NCBI GenBank assembly: GCA_021838785.1 | Contig: JAKCCV010000003.1 | Span: 144,001 to 208,000 of the forward strand | DNA from: Acidobacteriota bacterium | GTDB taxonomy: Bacteria > Acidobacteriota > Terriglobia > UBA7540 | Length of the DNA stretch: 64,000 bases | Direction of reading: 5' to 3' | Shown here: piece after piece, positions 1-8,683 of the stretch | Layout of the letters: every line of letters starts with the position of its first letter | How positions within the stretch are numbered: position 1 is the first letter of the stretch | Notes under the pieces: generated by a model | What the model saw: only the letters and a program-made list of their open reading frames with translations | Told to the model about the DNA's origin: nothing | Database searches by the model: none | Program-made: the position numbers and the translations under genes

Positions 1-421
1 TGCCGTGCGGACAAGGTCCCGTTGCGCCCAACTTCTCGATGAGTCGTCGTTCAACGTCGGCGGAAATGGAATGCTCCAACCGCTCGGCTTCGTCGTGGAC
101 CTTATACCATTCGACTCCCAACATTTCATGGAGCATGCGCTCGATGAGGTGATGGCGAAGCCGCAACCGATCTGAAACCTGTTTCCCTGCCGACGTCAAG
201 GAGATGCGACCCTTACGGTCCACTTTGGCCAGCTTGTCCCGGCGCAAGCGCTGTAGAGCCAACGCCACGGCGGGCGGAGTCACACGGAGCCAGCGGGCAA
301 TTGTGGCCGCGATGACCGTTCCCTCTTCCGACTCCGCCTCCGCAATGGCCTTCAGGTAATCTTCCTTGGAAACGGTTAGCTTCAATGCGATCCGCCTCCA
401 TCTTCTGGCAGCTTTACTCAT
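1..421 (-). CDS. DtxR/MntR-family metal-dependent regulator (C-terminus beyond window)
   Basis: About 140 codons of the N-terminal part are present and the frame runs off the left edge. Residues 15-75 look like the winged helix of the DtxR family (SKEDYLKAI, then a helix-turn-helix region with TPPAVALALQRLRR). Residues 85-140 match the metal-binding/dimerisation domain: RHHLIERMLHE, VHDEAERLEH, and the closing signature GATGPCPHG. Known members bind Fe(II) or Mn(II) and repress metal-uptake genes. In the VHDEAxRxEH motif the position that is Cys102 in DtxR is Glu here, as in MntR (Glu99), so I infer manganese-type rather than iron-type sensing. Start is ATG at 421; a second in-frame ATG lies at 427. 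The gene it controls is not visible. Family assignment is secure, metal specificity is not. Confidence 0.88.
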   Translation of the reverse strand, partial: MSKAARRWRRIALKLTVSKEDYLKAIAEAESEEGTVIAATIARWLRVTPPAVALALQRLRRDKLAKVDRKGRISLTSAGKQVSDRLRLRHHLIERMLHEMLGVEWYKVHDEAERLEHSISADVERRLIEKLGATGPCPHG

Positions 422-715
422 TTCCATAATGCCAGCAATTCGGATGCGGCACAACGCGAGTTGCGCAAAGTGCAGCGCGACTCACAGAAGAGTCGGCTCA
501 ATGGTCCACATCTTGGGAGATAATCGAAGGCATCAAAGCCGGGCTGCATTTTATACGAACATCTCGCAAGCCTACGCGAACTCCGGCCCACCACCAGCAG
601 AAGCATCCACTTGCAACACGCCGCCTCTGCGACGGTTAACAGGGTATGTTGCGAGAACCGACTCAGGCTCTGACTCTATTTTATGGCCAGCGCGACACTT
701 ACGAAGCAACGTCAC
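422..715. other. spacer upstream of the metal regulator
   Basis: This 294-base gap lies between the 5' end of the metal regulator and the 3' end of the DUF2911 gene. It should hold the regulator's promoter. I see short open frames on both strands but none has a ribosome-binding site or a recognisable protein, and I could not identify a convincing palindromic operator. Confidence 0.4.
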
Positions 716-1258
716 CTAAATGACTTTGAATGGTGTGGTGAGCATCAGGTCGCCCCATTGAATTGAGAGCTCCCCTCCCGAACCGTGATGACGCAGGCTA
801 ATCGTAACCCTCTGGGCGGAATCCTTCGCCTTGGTTTCGCGCAGGGGCACCTCCGCCACGTCGAGCTTGGGATTAAGGTTAGCCAGCCCTTGCTTATTGA
901 TACCCCACTGGCCGTGTTGTTTGTTGAAGACGAGCGTCCATCGGTTGCTGGCCACTCGGTGCGCAAACAGGCTGTAAACGCCCTTGGGCACAACGGCCTT
1001 TCCAAAGCGGAGATTGGCGGTGGTGGTGAAGGTGGTGGACTTGTCCGCTCCGAGCCGCCAGAATTGCCCGACGGGAAGCCTTGCAAGCTCCTGGTGAACG
1101 GTCTTGCCGTTGAGAGCCGGACGCCCGTACTCAACCGAGACGGTCGCACCTTTGATCTTGACAGTAGTGGTTCCTCTTGGATTCGCCGCCTGAGCGCTGA
1201 GGCTGAGCGCGGCAAATGCGGTGGCCGTAAAAAGAAGGGTCTTTGCACTGTGCATCAT
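716..1258 (-). CDS. secreted DUF2911 protein
   Basis: A 180-aa protein that begins at the ATG 4-5 nt after a clean GGAGGAG; the longer upstream frame is rejected for that reason. Residues 1-24 form a signal peptide (MMHSAKTLLF...LSAQA), so the product is exported. The rest matches the DUF2911 family: YGRPALNGKTV near residue 43, WRLGADKSTTF, PKGVYSLFA and WTLVFNKQHGQWG, followed by a C-terminal beta-rich stretch ending IQWGDLMLTTPFKV. DUF2911 proteins are common in Acidobacteriota and Bacteroidota; no activity is established that I know of. It is a single gene with no obvious operon partner. Function unknown; family call fairly sure. Confidence 0.85.
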   Translation of the reverse strand: MMHSAKTLLFTATAFAALSLSAQAANPRGTTTVKIKGATVSVEYGRPALNGKTVHQELARLPVGQFWRLGADKSTTFTTTANLRFGKAVVPKGVYSLFAHRVASNRWTLVFNKQHGQWGINKQGLANLNPKLDVAEVPLRETKAKDSAQRVTISLRHHGSGGELSIQWGDLMLTTPFKVI

Positions 1259-1640
1259 AGGTTTCTCCTCCGCATGGTCGTTCAGATGGCTGTTCCGTGG
1301 CAAGGCTTGATTCTATCCCAATGGCAGCCTGGAGACAACCGAGCGAACTGGACATTTTGTGTCGCGCAGCCCACTAGCCGAGGGATGAGCGCCACATCGG
1401 CTCCTTTCCTTCTTTGGGACGAGGATTGGCCGAGCTGCTCAGCCGGGCAGTAGGCCATTCAACTCGGCGACGCGGAGCAGGTAGCCGCGACACTGCTTTG
1501 TGTGTCGCGGGCTCTTCCGCAACGTTCCCCGACGAACCCGCGACGGAAACAACACCGCCGCGGCTACCGGCCACCCTTGCGTTATTATCCCCAAAGGAGC
1601 CGCAGAGTGGGTACCGCAGAGCAAAAACGCAAGCCTTGGG
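1259..1640. other. intergenic region holding palindromic repeat copy 1
   Basis: This 382-base gap lies between the DUF2911 start and the end of the transporter gene. Several short frames cross it, but none has a ribosome-binding site or protein-like composition. Its recognisable content is the 89-nt palindrome at 1480-1568 and the 40-50 bases after it, which also resemble the sequence following copy 2. No promoter was recognised with confidence. Confidence 0.5.
1480..1568. repeat. 89-nt palindromic repeat, copy 1
   Basis: The outer arms GGTAGCCGCG (1480-1489) and CGCGGCTACC (1559-1568) are exact reverse complements. An inner pair, GTCGCGGG (1504-1511) and CCCGCGAC (1537-1544), forms a second stem. 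A second copy of the same length lies at 3276-3364, with the same inner stem and a compensated change in the outer stem. Similarity continues for about 40 bases beyond the right arm (AAAGGA..CCGCAGAGT). No transposase is nearby, so it looks like a REP- or MITE-type element. Confidence 0.75.
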
Positions 1641-2981
1641 CTACCCCTCCGATTGCTCTTGCAAAACAGCTTGGCCTGTCTCAGGGGCCTGAGCCGCGGA
1701 TAACTGCGCAGCGTCCATGCGGTCCACGATAAAGCCGGGAAGCACGAACACGAACGGCACGGCCACCAGGGAAACGAGGCCGTTGGCGATCGCCATGGTG
1801 CTCAGGTGCAGATGATAAATGTCCATAATCTTGGCGCCTACCCAATCGCTGCCAAAAAGGGAAAGGTTGCGGACGCTCATCATCAGCGAGAAACCGAGGG
1901 CCTCGCTCCCTGCCGGGGTCGCCCGCATGGCCAGATCCATAATGCTCATGTCCGCCGCGGTCCAACCCAGACCGTAAAAGCTGTCAATGAACCAGGCGCG
2001 ATGGAAGGTGGTGTAAAACGCGTAACCGAATTGCGATAGCGCGCCCACCGCGATGCACACGGCGAGCAGCCAGCGCAGTTTGAAATGGCGGCAGAAGTAC
2101 GTTCCGTAAAGCGTCGCCGCAATCACGGCGAAGACACCTTGCAGGAGCATCAGCACGCCCTGACCTTCCGTGTTGAGGTGCATCACGTTTTGTTGTTGGT
2201 AGAACTCCGCGGTCATGATGCCCGGCGCCCAATAGAAGAGCGCGCTGAAGGCCGCCGCGGTCCACATGGTTTTCGCGTTGGCGATCTTCTTGAGCTGCGC
2301 TCCGGCCTCACTCAGGAGTTTCTTGGAGTCCACCCTCCGGCGGCGCTCGTGAAGAAGCAGGAGCGTGGTCGGAACAACCAGAAACATGGCCGCGCCGCCC
2401 GCCGCCGCCGTCCAACCGAAAGCAATCGCACCCAAGAAACCGCCGAGCGGCCCCGCCACAATGTAAGTGCCTTGGCTCACGAAATTGAAGACGCTTGCAA
2501 GCCGCCCCGTTGCGCCAAAGGCCTGACCCGTCTCCACCATCAAGCCACCGACGGCAGTGCTGGTAAGAACCATGAAAACATTGATCGCAATGCAGATTGT
2601 CAGCAGCCGGTTGTAGGTATGCGGCGTAAAGATGAGCATGACGAAGGCCGCCATGGTGAGCACGGCCCCAATCAGCATGTAGCTCTTGCGGCGCGTGCCC
2701 AGAAATGGAAACGCGTCGGTGATGATTCCGAAAAACGGCTTGAAATACCAAGCGAACTGAACCCAGAAAAAGAACGCAGCCGTGGAGGCCAGATTTTCGT
2801 GAAGGGAGTTCTTTAGCAGGTTTTTCAGTGGGATCAGGCCGAGAACCTGAAATTGGGGAAGGGTCACACCAAACACGCCCACGGCCACCACGATCGCGGC
2901 CACCACCATTCGTTTCTTTTGATTGGCTGAGTTGAGCTCGGCGCTCGATCCTGCTACGGAATGGGCCGTTTCTGTGGCCAA
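1641..2981 (-). CDS. BT1/folate-biopterin-type major facilitator transporter
   Basis: A 446-aa polytopic membrane protein with about 12 hydrophobic segments. The segment WYFKPFFGIITDAFPFLG followed by RRKSYMLIG is close to the KPxxGxxxDxxPxxGxRR(R/K)xY signature of the BT1 (folate-biopterin transporter) branch of the major facilitator superfamily. Known members move folates, pterins or other small molecules, but bacterial substrates are mostly undetermined. The frame begins at a TTG at 2981 with no strong ribosome-binding site; ATG at 2909, just before the first membrane helix, is the alternative. The gene stands alone between the two copies of the palindromic repeat. The family call is good; I make no substrate call. 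Confidence 0.78.
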   Translation of the reverse strand: MATETAHSVAGSSAELNSANQKKRMVVAAIVVAVGVFGVTLPQFQVLGLIPLKNLLKNSLHENLASTAAFFFWVQFAWYFKPFFGIITDAFPFLGTRRKSYMLIGAVLTMAAFVMLIFTPHTYNRLLTICIAINVFMVLTSTAVGGLMVETGQAFGATGRLASVFNFVSQGTYIVAGPLGGFLGAIAFGWTAAAGGAAMFLVVPTTLLLLHERRRRVDSKKLLSEAGAQLKKIANAKTMWTAAAFSALFYWAPGIMTAEFYQQQNVMHLNTEGQGVLMLLQGVFAVIAATLYGTYFCRHFKLRWLLAVCIAVGALSQFGYAFYTTFHRAWFIDSFYGLGWTAADMSIMDLAMRATPAGSEALGFSLMMSVRNLSLFGSDWVGAKIMDIYHLHLSTMAIANGLVSLVAVPFVFVLPGFIVDRMDAAQLSAAQAPETGQAVLQEQSEG

Positions 2982-3591
2982 AGGTTCTCGCTACCCGCGA
3001 CCGCGCTCCCCTGGGTTCAGGACCAGCTCAGGGGTGCGGCTTGCCAACACCTACACCGACATCATACGCAATTCGACGAACCTCCGCCACACGTTCCTGA
3101 ATCGTGCCTGTTTTCCGGCGTGGACATTTCTTCGTAAGCGGAAAGCGGGGGATTTCGCAAACTCAGCCGTTTCTACGAAGTCGGCCAGCAACCGCCACCG
3201 CTCGCAAGACGGCACGACAGTGGCGCCGCGCGGTCAAAGGGATATTGCGTGGCAAAGCCAATCGGCCAAAAAGCGGGTAGCTGCGACCCTGGTTTGCGTG
3301 TCGCGGGCTCTTCCGCAGCGCTTCCGGACGAACCCGCGACGGAAACCGCACCGTCGCAGCTACCTGCTATCCTTTCTTAATTATCCTGAAAGGAACCGCA
3401 GAGTTGGAAACCCCCAACCTCTCTGCTGCGTTGCTGGAGCGAAAGTTGACCAACCCGCCGTAATTCCGATTCCCGCCGAGATTGTGGCACGGCCATCCTG
3501 GCCGTGTTCAGGCACGGGCGAGGCTCCCGGGCCGCGTCGCGGCATGGTCAAGAAGCGTTAGGCGCACAACATCACGGTGGGTTTAGTTCGG
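2982..3591. other. intergenic region holding palindromic repeat copy 2
   Basis: This 610-base gap lies between the transporter start and the end of lysA. Frames that cross it show no protein-like composition or ribosome-binding site. It contains repeat copy 2 (3276-3364) and a perfect 8-bp hairpin at 3488-3506 (CACGGCCA-TCC-TGGCCGTG) with no T-run, which may be a separate REP-like unit or a weak transcription stop for lysA. The transporter promoter is presumably in the left part; I could not identify it. Confidence 0.45.
3276..3364. repeat. 89-nt palindromic repeat, copy 2
   Basis: The outer arms GGTAGCTGCGAC (3276-3287) and GTCGCAGCTACC (3353-3364) are exact reverse complements. The inner stem is GTCGCGGG (3300-3307) with CCCGCGAC (3333-3340). 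Length and spacing equal copy 1 at 1480. The sixth outer-stem base is T here and C in copy 1, and its partner changes in step (A for G), so base pairing is kept. Confidence 0.75.
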
Positions 3592-4833
3592 CTAAGGGGT
3601 TTCGCCGGTCATGAGGTCGTCAAGGCGTTCCCGAGCGCGGATCAACTGCGCTTGGAAGCCGCTGACGAGGATTTCGGCGGGGCGTGGGCGGGAATTGTAA
3701 TTGGAGGAGAGGACAAAGCCGTAGGCGCCGGCGGTCAAGACGGCGAGGAGGTCGCCGGGTTCAGGTGGCGGAAGCCGGCGGTCACGAGCCAAAAAATCGC
3801 CGGTTTCGCAGAGCGGACCGACAACGTCCGCCGGCTCGGCGGGGTGGGAACGCGGCGCCACGGGCCAAACCTGATGCTCGGAGCCGTAGAGGGCGGGTCG
3901 CAGCAAATCATTCATGCCGGCATCCACGATGATGAAGTTCTTTTGGCGGGTGCGCTTAAGGTAGAGCACGCGCGTCAGCAAGAGTCCCGCGTCGCCGACG
4001 ATGGTGCGGCCCGGTTCCACAATCAAACGGTAGGGCGAGTGGGCCAGTTGATGGTGGATGCGGCTCGTCAGGCCATCCCAATCGAGCGGCGCTTCGGCCT
4101 GATAACGAATGCCGTAACCGCCGCCCAAATCCAGCCACTCGAGGCCAATACCCTCGGCGCGAAGGCGGGTGGCAATTTCCAAAATCTCCTCGAGCGCCTT
4201 CAGAAACGGCTCAGCCTGGAGAATCTGCGACCCGATGTGGCAGGCGATGCCGCGCACGCGAAGATGGGGGGAGGCGACGGCGCGGCGATAGAGCGCCAGG
4301 GCCGAGTCCTTGGGCACGCCGAATTTGTGGATGAAGCGGCCGGTGGAGATGTAAGGGTGCGTTTCCGCTTCCACGTCGGGGTTGATGCGCAGGGCGATGG
4401 GTGCCGTGCGGCCGAGGGCGGCGGCGCGCTGCTCGATGACGTGCAACTCGCCGTCGGATTCAACATTGAACATCAACAGGCCGGCGGCCAGCGCGGCGTC
4501 AATCTCCTCGACGGTCTTGCCCACGCCGGAAAAGACGACGCGGTCCATCGCGGCTCCCACGCGACCCACGCGAGCCAACTCGCCGCCGGAAACAATGTCA
4601 AAACCCGCGCCCGCTTCGCGCAAGAGGCTAAGGATCTTGAGATTGGAATTCGCTTTGACGGAATAGCAAATGAGATGCGGCGTGCCGGCCAGGCCGCGCG
4701 CGATGCGGGCGTAGTTTTCCAAAATGGCGGCGCGACTATAGACGTAGGCGGGCGTGCCGTAACGCTCGGCGAGCGTGCGAAGCGGCACGTCCTCGGCGCA
4801 AAGCTGATTCTCACGGTAAGTGAAAGCTTCCAT
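3592..4833 (-). CDS. lysA: diaminopimelate decarboxylase
   Basis: LysA removes CO2 from meso-diaminopimelate to give L-lysine, the last step of lysine synthesis, using pyridoxal phosphate. The 413-aa protein from ATG 4833 (MEAFTYRENQLCAEDVPL) has the usual family length. The PLP-lysine motif CYSVKANSN is near residue 60, followed by ACHIGSQI, the glycine-rich phosphate-binding LDLGGGYGIRY, EPGRTIVGDAG and the C-terminal GAYGFVLSSNYNSRPRP. A longer frame to 4932 exists, but its extra 33 residues do not look conserved. It lies 111 nt downstream of the GAF-phosphatase gene on the same strand and may be cotranscribed with it. No lysine riboswitch was seen. Confidence 0.95.
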   Translation of the reverse strand: MEAFTYRENQLCAEDVPLRTLAERYGTPAYVYSRAAILENYARIARGLAGTPHLICYSVKANSNLKILSLLREAGAGFDIVSGGELARVGRVGAAMDRVVFSGVGKTVEEIDAALAAGLLMFNVESDGELHVIEQRAAALGRTAPIALRINPDVEAETHPYISTGRFIHKFGVPKDSALALYRRAVASPHLRVRGIACHIGSQILQAEPFLKALEEILEIATRLRAEGIGLEWLDLGGGYGIRYQAEAPLDWDGLTSRIHHQLAHSPYRLIVEPGRTIVGDAGLLLTRVLYLKRTRQKNFIIVDAGMNDLLRPALYGSEHQVWPVAPRSHPAEPADVVGPLCETGDFLARDRRLPPPEPGDLLAVLTAGAYGFVLSSNYNSRPRPAEILVSGFQAQLIRARERLDDLMTGETP

Positions 4834-4944
4834 GATGCGTGGCGCGATATCGGCTTCAACCGGCCTCTGCGAGTTTAGCACGGGCCGCAAGCGGTGAATC
4901 GTCCACGGCAGAGGCGGGCTGAGGAGCGACAAGCTCGGCGGGCG

Positions 4945-6702
4945 CTATCGGACGCGAGCGACGAGGAGCGTCTGATCATCGCGGCGCGGGCGGCCCCGCT
5001 CGTACTTGGCGATTTCAGCCAGCACGGCGTTGGCAATTTCTTCAACCGAACGACGCGCATTTTGTCGCAGCACATTTTCCAGGCGGCGCATGCCGAACTC
5101 CTCGTAGGACGGGGACATCGCCTCGACGAGGCCGTCTGAAAACAGAGCCAGCACGTCACCCGGCTGAAGTTCGACGACGGTTTCTTGGTAATCGGCTTGC
5201 TCGAGCAGACCGAGCGGCACACCCTCGGCGTGGATGGGCCGACAACCTCCGCGACGCACCAGGATGGGCAGCGGCATGCCGGAATTGGCAAGGCGCAAAC
5301 GGCGGCTCTTAGGCTCCCAAACCGCGTAGGCGAGGGTGATGAAGTGGCCCTCGATTTTCCGCTCCAACAGCCGGGCGTTGAGGGCGCGAAACAGATCGCG
5401 GGGCGCCGGGCGCTGCGAGGCGTAGCTGCGAAGAATGCCGCTGGCCAGCGCGCCGTAAAGGGCGGCGGGCGTGCCCTTGCCGCTCACGTCGCCGATGGCG
5501 AGAACAAAACGATCGGGGCCGTAAGTGAGGAAATCGTAAAGGTCACCGCCCAACTCGCGGGCCGGCTCAAAGCGGACGGCGATCTCCAGGCGGGGCAGGT
5601 TGGGAGCCACGCCGGGCATCAGCAGCATTTGAATCTCCCGTGCCCGGTCGAGGTCGCGCTCCAAGCGCGCTTCGCTTTTGAGCACGCGCTCATAGAGGCG
5701 GGCATTTTCGATGGCGATAGCGATTTGCGGTGCCAGGGTCGAGTAGATGCGCACGTGCTGCTCGGTGAAATAGTTAAGTTGAGGGCTTTCAAGGTCAATG
5801 ACGCCGATGACGCGGTCTCGGTAAATGAGCGGTACCGCCATTTCCGAACGGGTTTCGGGATTGGTCATCAGGTAGCGGCTGTCGCGGCGAACGTCGGGCA
5901 CCACCACGGTCTGGCGAAGATCGGCGGCGGCGCCAATAATGCCCTGTCCAAACTTGACCGAGGTGTTGTCGGGCAAACGCTCATCTTGCCGAATGGTCAT
6001 CACGGCGTTGAAGGTTTGGGTGGCAGGATCGGCCAGCATGATGCTAAAGCGATGATAATCCACCAGGCGCTTGCTCAGGGTGCCGATGCGCCGCAACAGA
6101 TCATTGAGCACCAGCACGGAACTCAACTCGCGGCTGATTTCGTTGAGTAACTGAAGGGTGCGGGCCTGGCGCAACGTGCGGTTGTAGAGCCGGGCATTTT
6201 CGATCGCCATGGCGATGCGCGAGGCCAACATCTCCAGCAGATTGACGTGCTGGTCGGTGAAGTAATCCGGCGCATCGGCTTCCAGGTCCATCACGCCAAT
6301 GACGCGATTCTTCAAAATGAGCGGCACCGCCAGCTCCGACTTCACGGCGGGAACCGATTCGATATACGAGGGGTCGCGGCGAACATCGTTCACCAGGATG
6401 GAGCGCTTTTCGAGCGCGGCTCGGCCCACAATACCTTCGCCAACCTTAATGCGGAGATTTTTAACCACGTCTTCCGGATGGCCCGCGCTCGATCGGACGC
6501 TGAGCTCCTGCGTTTTCTCGTTCAGCAGGAGAATGGCGAAGATCTGATAATCAATGACGCGGCCCACCAACTCGGCGATGCGCTTCATCAGTTCATCGAG
6601 ATCGAGCGTGGAGGTGACCTGCTCGCCGACCTCGATGAGCAAACCGAGTAGTTCGGTGGGGCCGAGCGGCCGGGGCGGAGATTTTGTCGTGGGTTCCGTC
6701 AT
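4945..6702 (-). CDS. tandem-GAF PP2C/SpoIIE-type serine phosphatase
   Basis: A 585-aa soluble signalling protein with two GAF sensor domains (about residues 20-175 and 185-335), a short linker helix (LKSEARLERDLDRAREIQMLL) and a SpoIIE/PP2C phosphatase domain (about 350-585). Both GAF domains end in the AIENARLY signature. Metal-binding acidic residues are visible in GGDLYDF, AIGDVSGKG, FSDGLVEA and RRDDQTLL. Such proteins usually dephosphorylate an anti-sigma-factor antagonist in partner-switching pathways; no STAS or HATPase partner is nearby, so the target is unknown. ATG 6702 (MTEPTTKSPP) is chosen because the upstream extension would overlap deoC and is unlike the family. Confidence 0.9.
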   Translation of the reverse strand: MTEPTTKSPPRPLGPTELLGLLIEVGEQVTSTLDLDELMKRIAELVGRVIDYQIFAILLLNEKTQELSVRSSAGHPEDVVKNLRIKVGEGIVGRAALEKRSILVNDVRRDPSYIESVPAVKSELAVPLILKNRVIGVMDLEADAPDYFTDQHVNLLEMLASRIAMAIENARLYNRTLRQARTLQLLNEISRELSSVLVLNDLLRRIGTLSKRLVDYHRFSIMLADPATQTFNAVMTIRQDERLPDNTSVKFGQGIIGAAADLRQTVVVPDVRRDSRYLMTNPETRSEMAVPLIYRDRVIGVIDLESPQLNYFTEQHVRIYSTLAPQIAIAIENARLYERVLKSEARLERDLDRAREIQMLLMPGVAPNLPRLEIAVRFEPARELGGDLYDFLTYGPDRFVLAIGDVSGKGTPAALYGALASGILRSYASQRPAPRDLFRALNARLLERKIEGHFITLAYAVWEPKSRRLRLANSGMPLPILVRRGGCRPIHAEGVPLGLLEQADYQETVVELQPGDVLALFSDGLVEAMSPSYEEFGMRRLENVLRQNARRSVEEIANAVLAEIAKYERGRPRRDDQTLLVARVR

Positions 6703-6802
6703 AATAACCTGTAGGCGCTGCAAGAGGACCGCAAGCTTCGCGGCGGTCGGCGCCTGCCGCCAGCCGGGCGCACGAGCTCCGTCGTTCTCGGGCGGGCAGC
6801 GG

Positions 6803-7663
6803 CTAGCCGGCCGATGAAGCCAGCCATTGAGCCGCCTCCGCAAGAATGGCGACCGAGGCGCTGGTGCCCAGCCGGGTGGCGCCCGCTTGAAGCATGGCCA
6901 ACGCGTCGTGGAGGGTGCGAATGCCTCCCGCGGCTTTAACGCCGACGCTCGGACTGACCGCCCCCCGCATCAAGCGCACATCGGCAACCGTCGCGCCCGC
7001 AGGGCCGAACCCCGTGGAGGTTTTTACGTCATCGGCGCCGGCTTGCTCGGCCAGCCGGCAGGCGGTGATTTTCTGCTCATCCGTCAAGTAAGCAGTTTCC
7101 AGGATGACCTTAAGCCGCGCGCCAGCGGCGTGACATATCTCCGCCACGCCGCCCATGTCACTCTGCACGGCCGCGAGTTCGCCGGAGCGCAAGGCACCAA
7201 TGTTCATCACCATGTCAATCTCCTGAGCGCCGGCAAGAAGCGCGGCCTCGGCTTCGGCGCGCTTAACAGAGGGCAAGGTGGCGCCGAAAGGAAAACCAAC
7301 CACCGTCGCCACGCGCACGGGCGAACCGCGCAACCGCTCAGCCACGAGCGGCGTCCAGTAAGGATTGACAGAGGCGGCCGCGAAGGCGAACTGAACGGCT
7401 TCTTCCGCCAGACGCTCGACCTGGCCGCGGGTGGCATCCGGCTTGAGCAGCGAGTGGTCTATCAGACGCGCTAAACGGGAAAGCTCGGGGCGGGAGCGAA
7501 CGACGGCGGGATCGAGCGAACTCGAGGCCGACGTTGCCGGGCGCGGTCCCACGCCGGACGGCGCCGCGCGACCCTGTGAGGTGGACGGCTGCCGAGCCAG
7601 TTCGCGCGCCAAGGTCGCCACCAGGCTCTCCAGCTCCAATCGGGTTAAAACAAGTTCTTCCAT
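6803..7663 (-). CDS. deoC: deoxyribose-phosphate aldolase
   Basis: DeoC splits 2-deoxyribose-5-phosphate into glyceraldehyde-3-phosphate and acetaldehyde during deoxynucleoside breakdown. The aldolase core begins near residue 65 (LARLIDHSLLKPDAT) and shows ATVVGFPFG, EIDMVMNIGALRSG, LKVILETAYLTDEQK, DDVKTSTGFGP and GVKAAGGIRT, which carries the Schiff-base lysine. The protein from ATG 7663 is 286 aa, with about 65 residues of low-complexity N-terminal extension compared with the usual ~220 aa. An AGCGAGG directly before ATG 7663 supports this start. It is divergent from tsaB and precedes the phosphatase gene by 100 nt. Confidence 0.93.
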   Translation of the reverse strand: MEELVLTRLELESLVATLARELARQPSTSQGRAAPSGVGPRPATSASSSLDPAVVRSRPELSRLARLIDHSLLKPDATRGQVERLAEEAVQFAFAAASVNPYWTPLVAERLRGSPVRVATVVGFPFGATLPSVKRAEAEAALLAGAQEIDMVMNIGALRSGELAAVQSDMGGVAEICHAAGARLKVILETAYLTDEQKITACRLAEQAGADDVKTSTGFGPAGATVADVRLMRGAVSPSVGVKAAGGIRTLHDALAMLQAGATRLGTSASVAILAEAAQWLASSAG

Positions 7664-7839
7664 CCTCGCTTCGATACACCCTGCCCTGCGCATTTCCATC
7701 TTCAAAATTGACGGTCGAGCGCCGCGCCCAGGCGTGAAGCTCAACTATTTTAACATAGCCCGCGGCACGAACCGCAGCCAGCCCTGCCGTGGGCGGCAGA
7801 AGCAGCGGAAAAGAGGCGAGGACCCAACGGAAGCGCTCG

Positions 7840-7845
7840 TATAAT
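7840..7845 (+). promoter_or_regulatory. -10 box upstream of tsaB
   Basis: TATAAT lies only 9 nt before the tsaB start codon, so the transcript would have little or no leader. No good -35 box is visible at 16-18 nt. TATAAT is rare in this GC-rich sequence and recurs before several genes (9347, 9816, 10342, 17427), which supports its use as a -10 element. Confidence 0.45.
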
Positions 7846-7854
7846 AAAAAGCGA

Positions 7855-8571
7855 ATGCTGATTCTGGCGATTGACACAACTGGGGCGGAAGGCGGTGTGG
7901 CCATTTATCGGGATGAGGCGCGGTTGGCGCTCATCCCCAACACGCGGCCCGCCAATATCTATTCGGTGAGCCTGTTTGAGATGGTGGAGGCGGCGCTGGC
8001 TGAAACGAAACTTCGCCTGAACGACATGGATCTTTTTGCCGCCGCCAGTGGTCCGGGCTCGTTCACCGGCATCCGAGTCGGGCTAGCGGCAATTCAAGGA
8101 TGGAGCCGCGCGTGCTCCAAACCGGCGCGGGGCGTCTCGGCGCTTGAGGCGCTGGTTGAAATCTGCCAACCGCGCACGCAGGTGGCGATTCCGCTGATGG
8201 ACGCGCGGCGCGGCGAATTTTACCTCAATCTTTTTCGACGAACGGCGAGCCTCGCCTCCGACGGAAGCCGGTTCGAGGCTGCGAGCGAAGGATGGACGCT
8301 ACCGGCAAACGCGATGCGTAGCTGGGTTGAGAAAATCGCCTTAGCAGATATTGAAAACCTCACTTGGATCGCGCGCGAGAGCGACAAGGCGGCGCAAACT
8401 CTGCGGCAGACGCTTTCCTTGCCGGGAGAATGGCAAAGGACAGCGGAACCGCTGCTCGGCGCGATTGCTCGCATTGCTGGCCGCAATCTGAAACAGGACC
8501 CGAACCCCGAGCGGCCTCTCGACGCCCTGTACATTCGCCGCTCCGACGCGGAGTTGAATTGGAAAGGCTAA
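7855..8571 (+). CDS. tsaB: tRNA threonylcarbamoyladenosine synthesis protein TsaB
   Basis: TsaB (YeaZ) is the non-catalytic partner of TsaD and helps place the t6A modification at position 37 of ANN-decoding tRNAs. The 238-aa protein starts MLILAIDTTGAEGGVA, an ASKHA-fold phosphate-loop-like strand, and contains AAASGPGSFTGIRVGLAAIQGW and a PLMDARRGEFYLNLF segment typical of TsaB. Length fits the family. The rimI-like acetyltransferase follows on the same strand, the common tsaB-rimI order. The start at ATG 7855 follows a TATAAT closely. Confidence 0.93.
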   Translation: MLILAIDTTGAEGGVAIYRDEARLALIPNTRPANIYSVSLFEMVEAALAETKLRLNDMDLFAAASGPGSFTGIRVGLAAIQGWSRACSKPARGVSALEALVEICQPRTQVAIPLMDARRGEFYLNLFRRTASLASDGSRFEAASEGWTLPANAMRSWVEKIALADIENLTWIARESDKAAQTLRQTLSLPGEWQRTAEPLLGAIARIAGRNLKQDPNPERPLDALYIRRSDAELNWKG

Positions 8572-8683
8572 GGAACGGTTGCGCAGCGGTGAACCATCAA
8601 GAACGTACAGGGCGAACCATTCTGCCGGTGAAACTCAGAAAGACGAGGTGCGGCAAGGCGCAACCGCCGGGCTCGCATCGCGT

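Noticed and set aside
366-719. 117-aa open frame on the + strand
   Set aside because: It overlaps the 5' end of the metal regulator, has no ribosome-binding site and a composition unlike a protein.
3577-4878. 433-aa open frame on the + strand
   Set aside because: It lies fully antisense to lysA, whose motifs are clear. High GC opens long shadow frames; no domain is visible on this strand.
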